This document shows positions 1 to 9,163 of a stretch of DNA of 37,588 bases, piece after piece (the stretch's first letter is position 1; each line of letters begins with the position of its first letter). Where the stretch lies: contig JALONG010000045.1 in the NCBI GenBank assembly GCA_025455065.1, positions 1-37,588 of the forward strand. The letters are read 5' to 3'. Source of the stretch: Candidatus Kapaibacterium sp. Its GTDB lineage: Bacteria; Bacteroidota; Ignavibacteria; Kapaibacteriales; UBA4661. The notes under the pieces are model-generated. The model did not search any database. It was given only the letters and a program-made list of their open reading frames with translations, and was not told the DNA's origin. The translations under genes and the position numbers were made by a program.

Positions 1-90
1 AATCCTTCTCGTGATGTCATAGCTCTCTGCAAGTCTCTTAAAAACTGGGATTCTGGAATATGACGTTTGAGAAAGAAAAATCGTTAGGTA

Positions 91-753
91 CTAAAATTGC
101 GCCATATAAAACCAATCCGATTCTAATTGCGCCACAAGTGGCTTCGGCATTGATTTTTGCGACAAAAGCATATCCCATACAAAGTGCGATGCGTTGGGAA
201 AAGACTTTACAACGCCGGTAATTTTGTATGAAGACTTTGTGAATTGAAGCGACTTTCCAAGCACACCCGTTGCTGAACCAAAATATGTTCTGGCAACATC
301 GTCAGTAATGACGACCGAATTCGGTTCTGCAAGCGCATTTACTGGGTTTCCTTCCACAAATGTGTAATCGAAAACAGAAAAAATACTCGCATCCGCAAAC
401 CACAAATGTTCGTATTGAAAGACTTTATCTTCATGCCAAACAGGTTGTTTATTCATCGTTACAATCCTTGCAAACTCCTGTATTTCGGGATAATCTTTCT
501 TCAACGTCGGACCGAGCATGAACGAGCTTCTCGCAAGCGTATTAGTCTGCCCGGATAATGTCATTGAAGAAGTCAAACGATAGATTCTGTCTGCTTTGGA
601 ATGATGTTGGTCGTATTGCAATTCCTTAGAGACAAAAAGCCAAACCAACAACCACGAGGATATTCCGACAGCTAAACCCAAAATCGTAATCGCGGAATAG
701 CCCTTTTGCCGCAAGATACTGCGAAGGGCGATTTTAAGGGAGTTCTGAAACAT
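91..753 (-). pseudogene. FtsX/MacB-type ABC permease, N-terminal part only (interrupted)
   Basis: This begins like the complete paralogues in the window: a conserved juxtamembrane start (MFQNSLKIALRS), one membrane helix at about residues 18-42, then the first MacB-like extracytoplasmic domain with the family motifs YRLTS and SVVITDDVARTYFG. Translation stops with TAG after 220 residues, just where paralogues read F-x-T-Y-L. Full-length relatives are 786-925 residues, and the rest would lie to the left, only partly inside the window. After the TAG the same frame stays open to the edge and gives a segment (TSYSRIPVFKRLAES) that could be permease-like, so an in-frame stop is possible. A mobile-element junction at about 81-97 is the alternative. 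It is the furthest downstream member of the minus-strand array. Family assignment is secure; the cause of truncation is not. Confidence 0.75.
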
Positions 754-807
754 AAAATAATGGAAAGATGGTAAGAATCACTGTAATTTCAATTGTAGGA
801 GAAATTA

Positions 808-1068
808 TCATTCTCGCTTTTTACGAAAAGTAATGGCAATACGATCTTCATCAACAGCCGAAACTTGATATGTGTCCCAATTAGCATCGTATTCAGCAAG
901 AATATTGCGAATACAATTCGCACGAGACACGTTAGGGAAGCCGTAATCGCGTAAGGTGAAAAACTCCACACGATAGTGAAAATCCAGTGTTGCTCCATTA
1001 ACATTTACCGAAATTTCTACGTGTTGATTTTCGGCAATCGAAGGGATTTGTACTGCAAAAGCGTTCAT
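808..1068 (-). CDS. Small hypothetical protein, 86 residues
   Basis: This is a soluble-looking protein with no signal peptide or membrane segment. The alternation of charged and hydrophobic residues and the ending (EDRIAITFRKKRE) look like a real small alpha/beta protein rather than a shadow frame. I do not recognise a family. It lies between the stop of the permease at 1172-3532 (103 bases upstream on the same strand) and the start of the interrupted permease at 753, so it could be co-transcribed with the array. No function is proposed. Confidence 0.6.
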   Translation of the reverse strand: MNAFAVQIPSIAENQHVEISVNVNGATLDFHYRVEFFTLRDYGFPNVSRANCIRNILAEYDANWDTYQVSAVDEDRIAITFRKKRE

Positions 1069-1171
1069 GATTTTTGCTCCAAAAATATTTGATAATTAAG
1101 ATGCAAATAACGCCTACATCTTACTGTAAACAGGCGATTTGCGAGAATCCAATGTCTATATTTAATAACTT

Positions 1172-3532
1172 TTACTCACTCCTAAGTGATTGCACCGGAT
1201 TCGCCTGTGCGGCTCTCAGTGCCTGCCCTGCAACCGTGATAAATGCTATGCCCACAGCACCCACACCTGCTACTGCAAATATCCACCACGATAAATCTAT
1301 GCGATAGGCAAAACTCTGAAGCCATTTACCCATACCCCAGTATGCAAGCGGTGTTGCGAGGAGAATAGCAAGCGCGACCAATTTCAGAAAATCTTTCGAG
1401 AGAAGCCCCACGATACTTGCCGCCGACGCGCCCAACACCTTGCGTACGCCGATTTCTTTTGTGCGAGTTTCCGCCATAAATGCTGCCAAGCCAAGCAATC
1501 CCAAACAACAAATAACCACTGCCAAGCCAGCAAATATGAGCGTTAGACGACTCATCATTGTTTCGGATTTGTACATTTCGTCAAATTCTGCATCCAAAAA
1601 TTTGTAGTCGAACGGTTGTCCGGGTTGGTATTTTGCAAACGTGTTTTGTAGTAGCTTCAAACCCTCCTCTGTTCTTCCTTTTGCAAGTCGAACCAAGATT
1701 CTGTCGGGTCTTGGAGCAAGAACTATCATCATTGGATCTATAGTTTGGTGCATATTTGCGAAGTGAAAATCTTTCACAACACCAACGATTGTCCCTGATT
1801 GTGCATTGGGACCAATGCCCCATTGCAGGGTTTCACCGAGGGGTTTAGCCAAACGCATTTGTTGTACGCAGGTTTCATTGACAATGTAATTCACCGAATC
1901 AGCGGGAAAATTAGCCGAGAAGCCGCGCCCTTCCTTGAGTTGAATACCCATTGTTTCTAAAAATGAATAATCGCCCTGAAAAAACCCAACCATAATTTGT
2001 TCATTGGCTTGCTGACCGCGCCAGCGCATACCACTTGTGTTATTGCCGACGCGAAGGGGCGATTGCCCGCCCGTTCCGGTGATATTTACGATGGCAGGAT
2101 TCGCTTTAAGTTCGCTTTTCCAAGCATTGAAGCGGTCTGCAGGTATATCTACGGGAACGGCAACTACATTTTCACGATCAATGCCGAGGTTTTTTATTTT
2201 GATAAATTCGATTTGTTGATACAAAACAATCGTTGCAACGATAAACGCAACCGCGACAGTAAACTCAAACACGACCAAACCGCGTCGCATAAGAATTGCT
2301 CCGGGACCAGTTTTCATGGTACCTTTCAGCACATTCACCGTTTTGTGCGAGGAAAGTGCGAGGGCAGGATACAGCCCCGAAAGCACACCGACAACAAAGC
2401 CTACAAACGGCATCACGAGCCAGAACCAGAGGTTTGAAAAAGGGATCTGAAGCGTCGCTCCCGTAAGTTCTTTCAAGAGTGGCAAGGAAAATTCGACAAG
2501 AATTATGGCGAAAGGAATTGCTAGAAGTGCCGTGATTACTGATTCTCCAAGCATTTGTGCAATGAGCTTTGTGCGCGTTGCCCCCACCGTTTTGCGAATA
2601 CCGAGTTCTTTGGAACGCCGCAGACCTCTCGCGGATGTGAGATTCATAAAATTCACACACGCCAAAAGCAGCACCATTGCTGCAATTGTGATAAATATTC
2701 TAACCGTCTCTATGCGCCCTCCTTGCTGAATTCCGTTCTCGTATTTGTTGTACAGATACGTGGTGGAAAGCGGCTGAGTGAATAAAAACTGAGTGTCTTT
2801 CGTGTTCGTTTTTCGTTGCAAAAAATCCTTCAAGCGAGCATCTATGCTATTTTGAGAAGCGCCTTCTTTTAGTAAAACAAATGCTTCAAAAGCATTACTT
2901 CCCCATTGCTGCGCCCACTCATTTTCCTTGATGTATTGCTTGAGCGGCAAAACGTACTCGAATCTGAAAGAGGAGTTTTTCGGAATGTCTCGGAACACGC
3001 CTGAAACCTTGACATCGGACTTTGCATCTAGCCGCACTGTTTTTCCAAGCGCGTCGGTTGTCCCAAATAATTTTCGCGCCAACGTCTCGGAAAGCGCGAC
3101 TGTATTGGGTTCGTCGGCAATAGTATTTGCATTGCCCGACAAAAGCGGAAAGCTGAAAACACTGAAAATATCGGAGTTGCCATAGACACCATCTTCACGG
3201 AAAATATTGTTGCCAACAGCAAATGAATTGCGCTCATCCAATGCCTGCGCAACTTGTTCCAGTTCTGGGATGTCAGCCTTAACAGTCTCAACAAAAGGTC
3301 CCGCCATTGCACGATAAACATTCACCGCATTCGAGACTTTTTGTACGCGCAAAACGCGGTAGATTCGGTCTAATTTTTCATTAAAACGGTTGAAACTCCA
3401 TTGGTAATTCACCCACAATAAAATTGCCAAACAGCACGCCAAACCTAGCGCGAAACCGGTAATGTTGATGAGCGAGTAGAGTTTATTGCGGCGCAAGTTA
3501 CGCAGTGCGATTTTGAGATAGTTTTGGAGCAT
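1172..3532 (-). CDS. FtsX/MacB-type ABC transporter permease, 786 aa
   Basis: This is a two-module permease of the inner membrane. It has one helix near residues 18-42, a first MacB-like extracytoplasmic domain to about 280, an FtsX-type bundle with a cytoplasmic coupling motif (LGIRKTVGATR), then a second helix/extracytoplasmic domain/bundle with VGVVKDFHFANMH and EIGVRKVLGAS. It ends in NPVQSLRSE. Proteins of this architecture need a MacB/LolD-like ATPase and act in export or envelope mechanotransmission rather than import; no ATPase gene is present here. The start lies 33 bases after the stop of the upstream permease (3566-5950), so the two probably form one operon. They are also the most similar pair in the array (shared LDRI(Y/H)RVLRVQ and RRSKE(L/F)GIRK), pointing to tandem duplication. 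The substrate is unknown. Confidence 0.92.
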   Translation of the reverse strand: MLQNYLKIALRNLRRNKLYSLINITGFALGLACCLAILLWVNYQWSFNRFNEKLDRIYRVLRVQKVSNAVNVYRAMAGPFVETVKADIPELEQVAQALDERNSFAVGNNIFREDGVYGNSDIFSVFSFPLLSGNANTIADEPNTVALSETLARKLFGTTDALGKTVRLDAKSDVKVSGVFRDIPKNSSFRFEYVLPLKQYIKENEWAQQWGSNAFEAFVLLKEGASQNSIDARLKDFLQRKTNTKDTQFLFTQPLSTTYLYNKYENGIQQGGRIETVRIFITIAAMVLLLACVNFMNLTSARGLRRSKELGIRKTVGATRTKLIAQMLGESVITALLAIPFAIILVEFSLPLLKELTGATLQIPFSNLWFWLVMPFVGFVVGVLSGLYPALALSSHKTVNVLKGTMKTGPGAILMRRGLVVFEFTVAVAFIVATIVLYQQIEFIKIKNLGIDRENVVAVPVDIPADRFNAWKSELKANPAIVNITGTGGQSPLRVGNNTSGMRWRGQQANEQIMVGFFQGDYSFLETMGIQLKEGRGFSANFPADSVNYIVNETCVQQMRLAKPLGETLQWGIGPNAQSGTIVGVVKDFHFANMHQTIDPMMIVLAPRPDRILVRLAKGRTEEGLKLLQNTFAKYQPGQPFDYKFLDAEFDEMYKSETMMSRLTLIFAGLAVVICCLGLLGLAAFMAETRTKEIGVRKVLGASAASIVGLLSKDFLKLVALAILLATPLAYWGMGKWLQSFAYRIDLSWWIFAVAGVGAVGIAFITVAGQALRAAQANPVQSLRSE

Positions 3533-3565
3533 GATGATATTTCAAAAAATTGGATAAAAGGTGAC

Positions 3566-5950
3566 TTATTCGCTTCGTAAAGACTCTATCGGATTCGCCT
3601 CCGCAGCCCGCCACGCCTGAGATGCAACCGTCAAAAACGCTATCAAAACAGCCACCAAGCCTGCGCTGGCAAATACCCACCACGACAAGTCCACTCGGTA
3701 CGCAAAATCCCGAAGCCAAGCGCCCATAACCCAGTATGCAAGCGGTGTAGCAAGTATGATTGCCACAACTATGAGTTTCAAAAAATCTGCCGAAAGCAGC
3801 GTAACGATGCCCGCCACCGACGCGCCCAATACTTTGCGAATACCGATTTCTTTGGTACGTGATTCAGCCATAAATGCCGCTAAACCGAATAACCCCAAGC
3901 AACAAATCATAACCGCCAACCCTGCAAATACGAATGCGAGCCGACCAATCATCGTTTCGGAAGTGTATATTTCATCAAACTGTTCGTCCAAAAATTTGTA
4001 GTCTAAGGGCAGTCCGGGTTGATACTTTGGATAAGTGCGGCGAAGCGCATTCAAGCCCTCTTCTACCCTACCCGCCGCAAAGCGCACAAATACGCGGTCT
4101 GGAAGATCGCCATAGGTAAACATCATCGGTTCAATAGCATCGTGCATTGAAGCAAAGTGGAAATCTTGCACCACACCCACGATTGTTCCCGATAGAGCAT
4201 TTGCGCCATTTCCCCAGCGAAGCGTTTCGCCAACAGGGTTTTCTAGGCGCATTTGGCGAGCGCACGTTTCGTTGATGATGTAGTTTGCAGTGTCGGCGGC
4301 AAATTTCGGCGAAAAGCCTCGTCCAGCCTTGATGACAATGCCCATCGTGGTGAGGAAATCTTCGTCGCCGTGCAGATGAAACACATTCATTTTTTCGTTC
4401 GGAGCCTGCCCTTTCCAGTGCATCGCACTTGTACTGCTTCGCACATGTACAGGTGATGGAGAGCCGCCTCCCGATACACTAAGGATAGCTTTTTCCGACA
4501 GTAATTCTGCTTTCCATGTAGCAAATCGCTCTGATGATAGATTCACTGGAAACGAGACCACATTTTCGCGTTGCAATCCCAGATTTTTCGTTTTGATAAA
4601 TTCGATTTGACGATACATCACGATTGTTCCAGCGATAAACATCACCGCCACCGCAAACTCGCCAACAACCAAGGTGCGGCGCAGCAGCACAGCTCGCGGA
4701 CCCGATTGTAATGTTCCTTTCAACACACTACTTGTCGCAAAGGACGAGAGCGCAAAAGCAGGATACGCCCCGGCAATTACGCCAATAACACCACCAAACA
4801 CCAATAAACCAAGCCAAAACTGCGGCTCAACAAAAGGAATCTGCAACTGGTCGCCAAACTGTTCACCAAGTAGATTTCTCAAGGCGGGCAGAGCCAGTTC
4901 GACAATCAATAGCGCGAGTGGTAGCGCCGCAAACGCCATCAATACTGATTCTCCAACAATCTGCGCAGCAAGCTGCGAGCGACGCGCACCAACGCTTTTG
5001 CGAATGCCAAACTCTTTCGAGCGGCGCACACCTCGCGCTGTTGTGAGATTCGTAAAATTCATACACGCCAGAGCCAGCACCAATGCTGCAATAGCAAGGA
5101 ACATCCGCACCGTCTCGATTCTGCCACCAACAAGTACGCCGTTTTCAAACCGACTATACAGGTGCATATCGGCGAATGGCTGGGTGATAAGTGTTTGTCC
5201 GTCGCGCAGATTGCCCTTTTCTGCGAGAAAATCCTTCAACACCGCATCCACACTGCCCACCGAAACCCCTTCACGCAAAAGGAAATAGGTACGAAAAGCA
5301 GAATTGTCCCACCGTTGCGCCCAAGCGTTGTTGCGGACGTAGTGTTTCAAGGGCAGTGCGTACTCAAAACGAAGCGAGGAATGGCGCGGAATATCGAGGA
5401 ATATCGCCGTTATTTTGCAATCAACCGCTGCATCTAAACGTACTGTTTTTCCAATGAGCGAATGTACCGGTGTGTCGGCGAAGAGCTTCCGTGCAAGGCT
5501 TTCAGAAAGTGCGAGAGAGTTCGGTTCGTCCAACATCGTTGTAGCATTACCAGCAGCGAGGGGAAAATCAAACAGAGAAAACGCCTCAGAATGAGTAAAT
5601 ACGCCCTCTTCACGGAAGATGTTATTCCCGTCGGTGAAGACATTTTCTTCCGCCATCACTTGTGCGAGGGATTCTATCTGTGGGATATTTGCTTTGGCTG
5701 CATCAGCAAACGCACCTGAAATAGCGGCGCTCACAACGGTTGGCTGCCCTTCAATTTGCTGCACTCGCAGTACGCGGTGAATTCTGTCAAGTTTTGTGTG
5801 GAAGCGATTGACACTCCACTCCTGCCTCACCCACAGCAAAATCACCAAACAACAGGCAATACCAAGCGCAAAACCGATGATATTGATGGCGGAATAGCCC
5901 TTGTGCCGCGAGAGATTACGCAGCGCGATTTTGAGGTAGTTGGAGAGCAT
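3566..5950 (-). CDS. FtsX/MacB-type ABC transporter permease, 794 aa
   Basis: It has the same two-module layout as its neighbour: start MLSNYLKIALRNL, a first helix with the SAINIIGFALG motif, a first extracytoplasmic domain containing LALSESLARKLF, an FtsX bundle with FGIRKSVGARR, a second half starting near LLRRTLVVGEF, GTIVGVVQDFHF in the second extracytoplasmic domain, and a last bundle with EIGIRKVLGAS. The C-terminus is NPIESLRSE. It is probably the first gene of an operon with 1172-3532. Upstream, 65 bases separate it from a divergent Uma2-like gene at 6016. That spacer is recognisably related to the one upstream of the permease at 13983-16403, so the permease 5' end and its divergent neighbour were duplicated together. 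No ATPase partner is encoded nearby. Confidence 0.92.
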   Translation of the reverse strand: MLSNYLKIALRNLSRHKGYSAINIIGFALGIACCLVILLWVRQEWSVNRFHTKLDRIHRVLRVQQIEGQPTVVSAAISGAFADAAKANIPQIESLAQVMAEENVFTDGNNIFREEGVFTHSEAFSLFDFPLAAGNATTMLDEPNSLALSESLARKLFADTPVHSLIGKTVRLDAAVDCKITAIFLDIPRHSSLRFEYALPLKHYVRNNAWAQRWDNSAFRTYFLLREGVSVGSVDAVLKDFLAEKGNLRDGQTLITQPFADMHLYSRFENGVLVGGRIETVRMFLAIAALVLALACMNFTNLTTARGVRRSKEFGIRKSVGARRSQLAAQIVGESVLMAFAALPLALLIVELALPALRNLLGEQFGDQLQIPFVEPQFWLGLLVFGGVIGVIAGAYPAFALSSFATSSVLKGTLQSGPRAVLLRRTLVVGEFAVAVMFIAGTIVMYRQIEFIKTKNLGLQRENVVSFPVNLSSERFATWKAELLSEKAILSVSGGGSPSPVHVRSSTSAMHWKGQAPNEKMNVFHLHGDEDFLTTMGIVIKAGRGFSPKFAADTANYIINETCARQMRLENPVGETLRWGNGANALSGTIVGVVQDFHFASMHDAIEPMMFTYGDLPDRVFVRFAAGRVEEGLNALRRTYPKYQPGLPLDYKFLDEQFDEIYTSETMIGRLAFVFAGLAVMICCLGLFGLAAFMAESRTKEIGIRKVLGASVAGIVTLLSADFLKLIVVAIILATPLAYWVMGAWLRDFAYRVDLSWWVFASAGLVAVLIAFLTVASQAWRAAEANPIESLRSE

Positions 5951-6015
5951 TGAACTCTGAAAAAATGTGCTAAAAGTGTAGATTTGTGATTATGTTCAAC
6001 TAATTTTTTGAAAAT

Positions 6016-6333
6016 ATGATTACTCTTGAAGAAGCACTGATTATGGGAACAAACGCACCGCGTATTCACCAGCGCATCATTCGCAAACTCCTTTTTGAGC
6101 TTACCAGATTATACGAAATTGAGCATTCTATAACTCTTGAACCACTATCAACAACAATGCTTGATGAGGGGCAAACCAGCCCTACGCCAGACATCATACT
6201 ACTTGACAACGCACTTTCTTTGACTCCTGTTATCATCGAAATCACTCATACAACGGGCGTTCGTGGAGATTCTATAAAAGTTCAACGTTTGATAGAATCT
6301 CAATATTATGGCATTTCAACCAATGACTTATGA
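6016..6333 (+). pseudogene. Short Uma2-like nuclease-family protein, 3' truncated
   Basis: The 105-residue product contains the core of the Uma2/PD-(D/E)XK-like fold in short form: PTPDIILLDN (acidic residue of the active site), then TPVIIEITHTT with the conserved Glu, then a downstream Lys in the SIKVQRL helix and YGI. A homologue at 16496-17013 shares TSPTPDI and TPVIIE and, when repaired, continues about 36 residues further (GFVYDYKL through NLDLAELL). Here the reading leaves the family right after YGI and ends in unrelated residues encoded by a CCAATGAC-type repeat, so the C-terminus has been lost. ATG at 6016 gives MITLEEALIMG; ATG at 6043 is an alternative start. It is divergent from the permease at 3566-5950. 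Activity is doubtful. Confidence 0.6.
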
Positions 6334-6346
6334 CCAACTAACGACT
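6318..6346. repeat. CCAATGAC/GACCAAC short-repeat junction
   Basis: AACCAATGACTTATGACC followed by AACTAACGAC lies between the truncated Uma2-like gene and the stop of the permease at 6354. Similar heptamer-like words occur at 13964-13980 and 17018-17116, in each case where a plus-strand gene meets a permease 3' end. Confidence 0.45.
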
Positions 6347-6353
6347 TCCTTTC

Positions 6354-9131
6354 CTACTCACTCCTCAGCGATTTCACAGGATTCGCCTGCGCAGCCCGCC
6401 ACGACTGCCCTACAACCGTCATAAATGCGATGAACAACGCTAAAATACCAGAGACTGCAAATAACCACCATTCAGGAGTAACTTTATATGCAAAATCTTG
6501 AAGCCATCGCCCCGAAATCCAGTATCCAAGCGGTATTGCAATCACAACCCCCAAAGCAACAATTTTTAGAAAATCACTGCTCAACAGCATCACAATATTC
6601 GCCACCGATGCGCCCAAAACCTTACGAATACCGATTTCTTTTGTTCGTTGTTCAACAGTAAAAATTGCTAGACCAAATAAGCCAAAACACGCAATGCTAA
6701 TCATGAGCAGCGTCATTGTGCCGAGAATACTTGAAAATTGGCGGTCTTGCTTGTATTGCAGATTGTAGAGGTCATCCAAAAACTTCGCTTCAAAAGGCGA
6801 CATTGGATACGTGCGATTGTATGCCGCTTCTATACGTTTCAATGCTTCTTTCACAGCCGCTCCTTGCAGTCCCGATTCCAGCGAAATCGAATATGCGCCA
6901 TGTCCCGGGAAGATAGTAAATATCAAGGGTTTGATGGATTGGTGCAATGATTCTTGGTGAAAATCTTTTACAACACCTACAATGGTCGCACTTTTTACCC
7001 ATGGCAAGACTATGGTTTTACCGATAGCTTCTTGTGCAGAACGATACCCCAAAAGTCCAAGAGCGGTTTCATTCAGTACGGCAGCTTGATTTTGAAGCCC
7101 GTACTCTCTTGAAAAGTTTTTTCCAGCGATAAATTTCATACCGTAGTTTTGCAGATAGTCGTAATCAACACCAATAACTCCATATGAATATGTGTGGGTT
7201 TCGTCGGGGTCGTCCGTTCTGCGAATCTGCCCGCCATATGTTGGGACTGCCATTCCGGGAATATCTGTCGAAGCAGTAATTGTGCGCACTCCCGGTACTT
7301 TCAGTATCTCTTGCTTAAACGCATCAAAACTTGCATTGTACATTTCGTTACTGCCTTGAATATCTCCTGCCCGTACAACGAGTGTTTGTGCGCTTTTGAA
7401 GCCTAAATCGCGGGTAAGCAAAAAGTTGATTTGACGATTCATCACCAACGTTCCGACAATAAGCACAACTGCCACAACAAACTGCACCAGAATCAGCGCA
7501 GTACGAAAGGAAAATTTACTTAATCGCTCATGGATTCTGCCTTGTAGAGCATTGGAAGGTGTAAATGTCATAAATGAAAGCGCAGGATACACCGCAGAAA
7601 GCACCGTTCCAAGCACAACCAAGCCAACAACGAAGCCCCATGTTCCAAAATCCCACAGGAGATTCCCGCTCAAAAGGTGCAAGGGACGCTCTGTAAAATC
7701 TGCAAAAGGTTTCAGAAAAATTTCAACAAAGCCAAGCGCAATGACCAATGACAAGGCGTTCAACACAAGCGGTTCGGCGAAAAACTGCTTGATAAATTCC
7801 GTGCGGCTTGCACCTAAAACTTTCCGAATACCCATATCTTTCAGACGCTCTGTAAACCGCGCCGTTGCTAGGTTGATGTAATTGATATACGCAACTGCCA
7901 AAATCAAAATAGCAATCAAAGAAAGTGCGAACACCGCTTGAGAACTTGCTTCCGGCGTAGATTCCAAATTCGATGTCGTTGTGAGCGCACGAAACGGCTG
8001 AAGGGTAAAAATCTCTTTTGCGTTTGTGCGGCGTAAATTATCCCCCGTACTTTTTTCACACAAGCTCCCAATCATTGATGCAAGCCGTGTTCGGTCGGTA
8101 TTCGGTTTCAAATGCAAATACGTGTAAAAGGAGTACCAATCCCAATTTTGATTGAGGTTCTTGTTTTGTGCCTCCATTGTTGCCACCGAAACAAGCATGG
8201 AGAATTGTATGCGTGAGTTCGCAGGAGGTTCTTTCACAACGCCCGTTACCTTCCACAGCGCATCCCGCTTGAAAGAGAGTGTTTGCCCAAGAGGATTCTG
8301 TGTACCGAAATATTTCTTGGCGATTTTTTCTGTCAAAACCACGGAATTTGGCTCAGAAAGCGCTTCATTACTTGTGCCAAGAAGCATTGGGAAGGTAAAC
8401 ATTTGTAAAAAGTCAGCATCGGCATAAAAAATCTTGTCTTCAAAAAATTGCGCATCTTGGAAGACAAGTTTCGTCTCCGGCAAGCCGATTCGCGCAATGG
8501 AGTTTGTATTTCCATTGGTGTCGGTTTGGCGGAGCGGGTTTGCGGGGTCGGTCATCCATTCGTTTTCCACAATGAATTTGTATTCATGCTGAATTGGTTT
8601 CGGAAATGTGAGAGAAATTGACCATTCATGCTCTCCGCCTTGTTTACCATTACTCGCAAGCAATATAGAATCAGGCTTCCAGCCGTTAAATGTTCCTGCA
8701 ATGCTAACACGCTTCGCTTTATCAAAACCTTTCAGCGTAAATACTTTTGCAACGCCATTCTTCGAGACCTCTTGGGAAAGGAGAGAGGATGAATCTTCCA
8801 CTGCCCTCGCAATACTAATCATTCCGGTCGCTTTTATCATTCTTGTAGCATGGAGAACATCCTCCGAAGCAGCTTTTATCTGCGGTGCAACAGACGGATA
8901 GGTCGTTGCCGAAAGATACTGCCGCGCTCCATTTTGCAAGCGTTCTTCGTTTACACGCACGATATTATCCGCGTTTAGGTGGAAATTATCGTAACTCCAC
9001 TCAAAACGAATAAAGAGGATAAGCAGCGTAGCCGCGCAAATGCTTGTTATCAAGCCAAAAAGCATGATAAATGCCATTCCAGGGCGGCGGCGCATATTGC
9101 GCAGAGCAAGTTTGAGATTGGAGAGAAACAT
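6354..9131 (-). CDS. FtsX/MacB-type ABC permease with inserted CBM48/AMPK-like domain, 925 aa
   Basis: The permease parts match the array: a helix at about 20-42, FtsX bundle at about 397-510 with MGIRKVLGASR, second half starting near residue 544, IVGVVKDFHQESL, last bundle with EIGIRKVLGAS, and C-terminus NPVKSLRSE. It is about 120 residues longer than its paralogues. The extra length lies in the first extracytoplasmic domain, at about residues 128-216: VFTLKGFDKAKRVSIAG, TFNGWKPDS, EYKFIVENEWMTDPANP and GNTNSIARI. This order matches the AMPK glycogen-binding/CBM48 E-set fold (V-x-(L/I)-x-G-x-FN-x-W, then YKF-x-V-x-x-x-W-x-x-DP, then N(N/S)). The start lies 32 bases after the lipoprotein stop, so the two are likely co-transcribed. 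The domain call is from motif reading only; ligand binding is not shown. Confidence 0.92.
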   Translation of the reverse strand: MFLSNLKLALRNMRRRPGMAFIMLFGLITSICAATLLILFIRFEWSYDNFHLNADNIVRVNEERLQNGARQYLSATTYPSVAPQIKAASEDVLHATRMIKATGMISIARAVEDSSSLLSQEVSKNGVAKVFTLKGFDKAKRVSIAGTFNGWKPDSILLASNGKQGGEHEWSISLTFPKPIQHEYKFIVENEWMTDPANPLRQTDTNGNTNSIARIGLPETKLVFQDAQFFEDKIFYADADFLQMFTFPMLLGTSNEALSEPNSVVLTEKIAKKYFGTQNPLGQTLSFKRDALWKVTGVVKEPPANSRIQFSMLVSVATMEAQNKNLNQNWDWYSFYTYLHLKPNTDRTRLASMIGSLCEKSTGDNLRRTNAKEIFTLQPFRALTTTSNLESTPEASSQAVFALSLIAILILAVAYINYINLATARFTERLKDMGIRKVLGASRTEFIKQFFAEPLVLNALSLVIALGFVEIFLKPFADFTERPLHLLSGNLLWDFGTWGFVVGLVVLGTVLSAVYPALSFMTFTPSNALQGRIHERLSKFSFRTALILVQFVVAVVLIVGTLVMNRQINFLLTRDLGFKSAQTLVVRAGDIQGSNEMYNASFDAFKQEILKVPGVRTITASTDIPGMAVPTYGGQIRRTDDPDETHTYSYGVIGVDYDYLQNYGMKFIAGKNFSREYGLQNQAAVLNETALGLLGYRSAQEAIGKTIVLPWVKSATIVGVVKDFHQESLHQSIKPLIFTIFPGHGAYSISLESGLQGAAVKEALKRIEAAYNRTYPMSPFEAKFLDDLYNLQYKQDRQFSSILGTMTLLMISIACFGLFGLAIFTVEQRTKEIGIRKVLGASVANIVMLLSSDFLKIVALGVVIAIPLGYWISGRWLQDFAYKVTPEWWLFAVSGILALFIAFMTVVGQSWRAAQANPVKSLRSE
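8484..8750 (-). other. CBM48/AMPK-glycogen-binding-like domain inside the permease
   Basis: This segment encodes about residues 128-216 of the 925-residue permease. The seen signatures are a beta-strand start VFTLKGF, SIAGTFNGW, a spacer with polar residues, HEWSISLTF, HEYKFIVENEW, TDPANP and TNSIARI. The five complete paralogues lack it and go directly from the first extracytoplasmic strand region to FADA/YADA-type motifs. That makes it an insertion rather than ancestral sequence lost five times. Confidence 0.7.
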
Positions 9132-9163
9132 TGCACAAATAAATAATGGGGAGAATGGCGTAA

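Noticed and set aside
1-63. Open plus-strand end (20 codons, stop TGA at 61-63) as a transposase C-terminus
   Set aside because: It is too short to assign to any family. It is kept only as one of two explanations for the interrupted permease.
4674-5288. Plus-strand open frame of about 200 codons inside the permease at 3566-5950
   Set aside because: It lies fully antisense to a well-conserved permease, is rich in Arg, Ser, Asn and Thr as expected of a shadow frame, and has no family resemblance.
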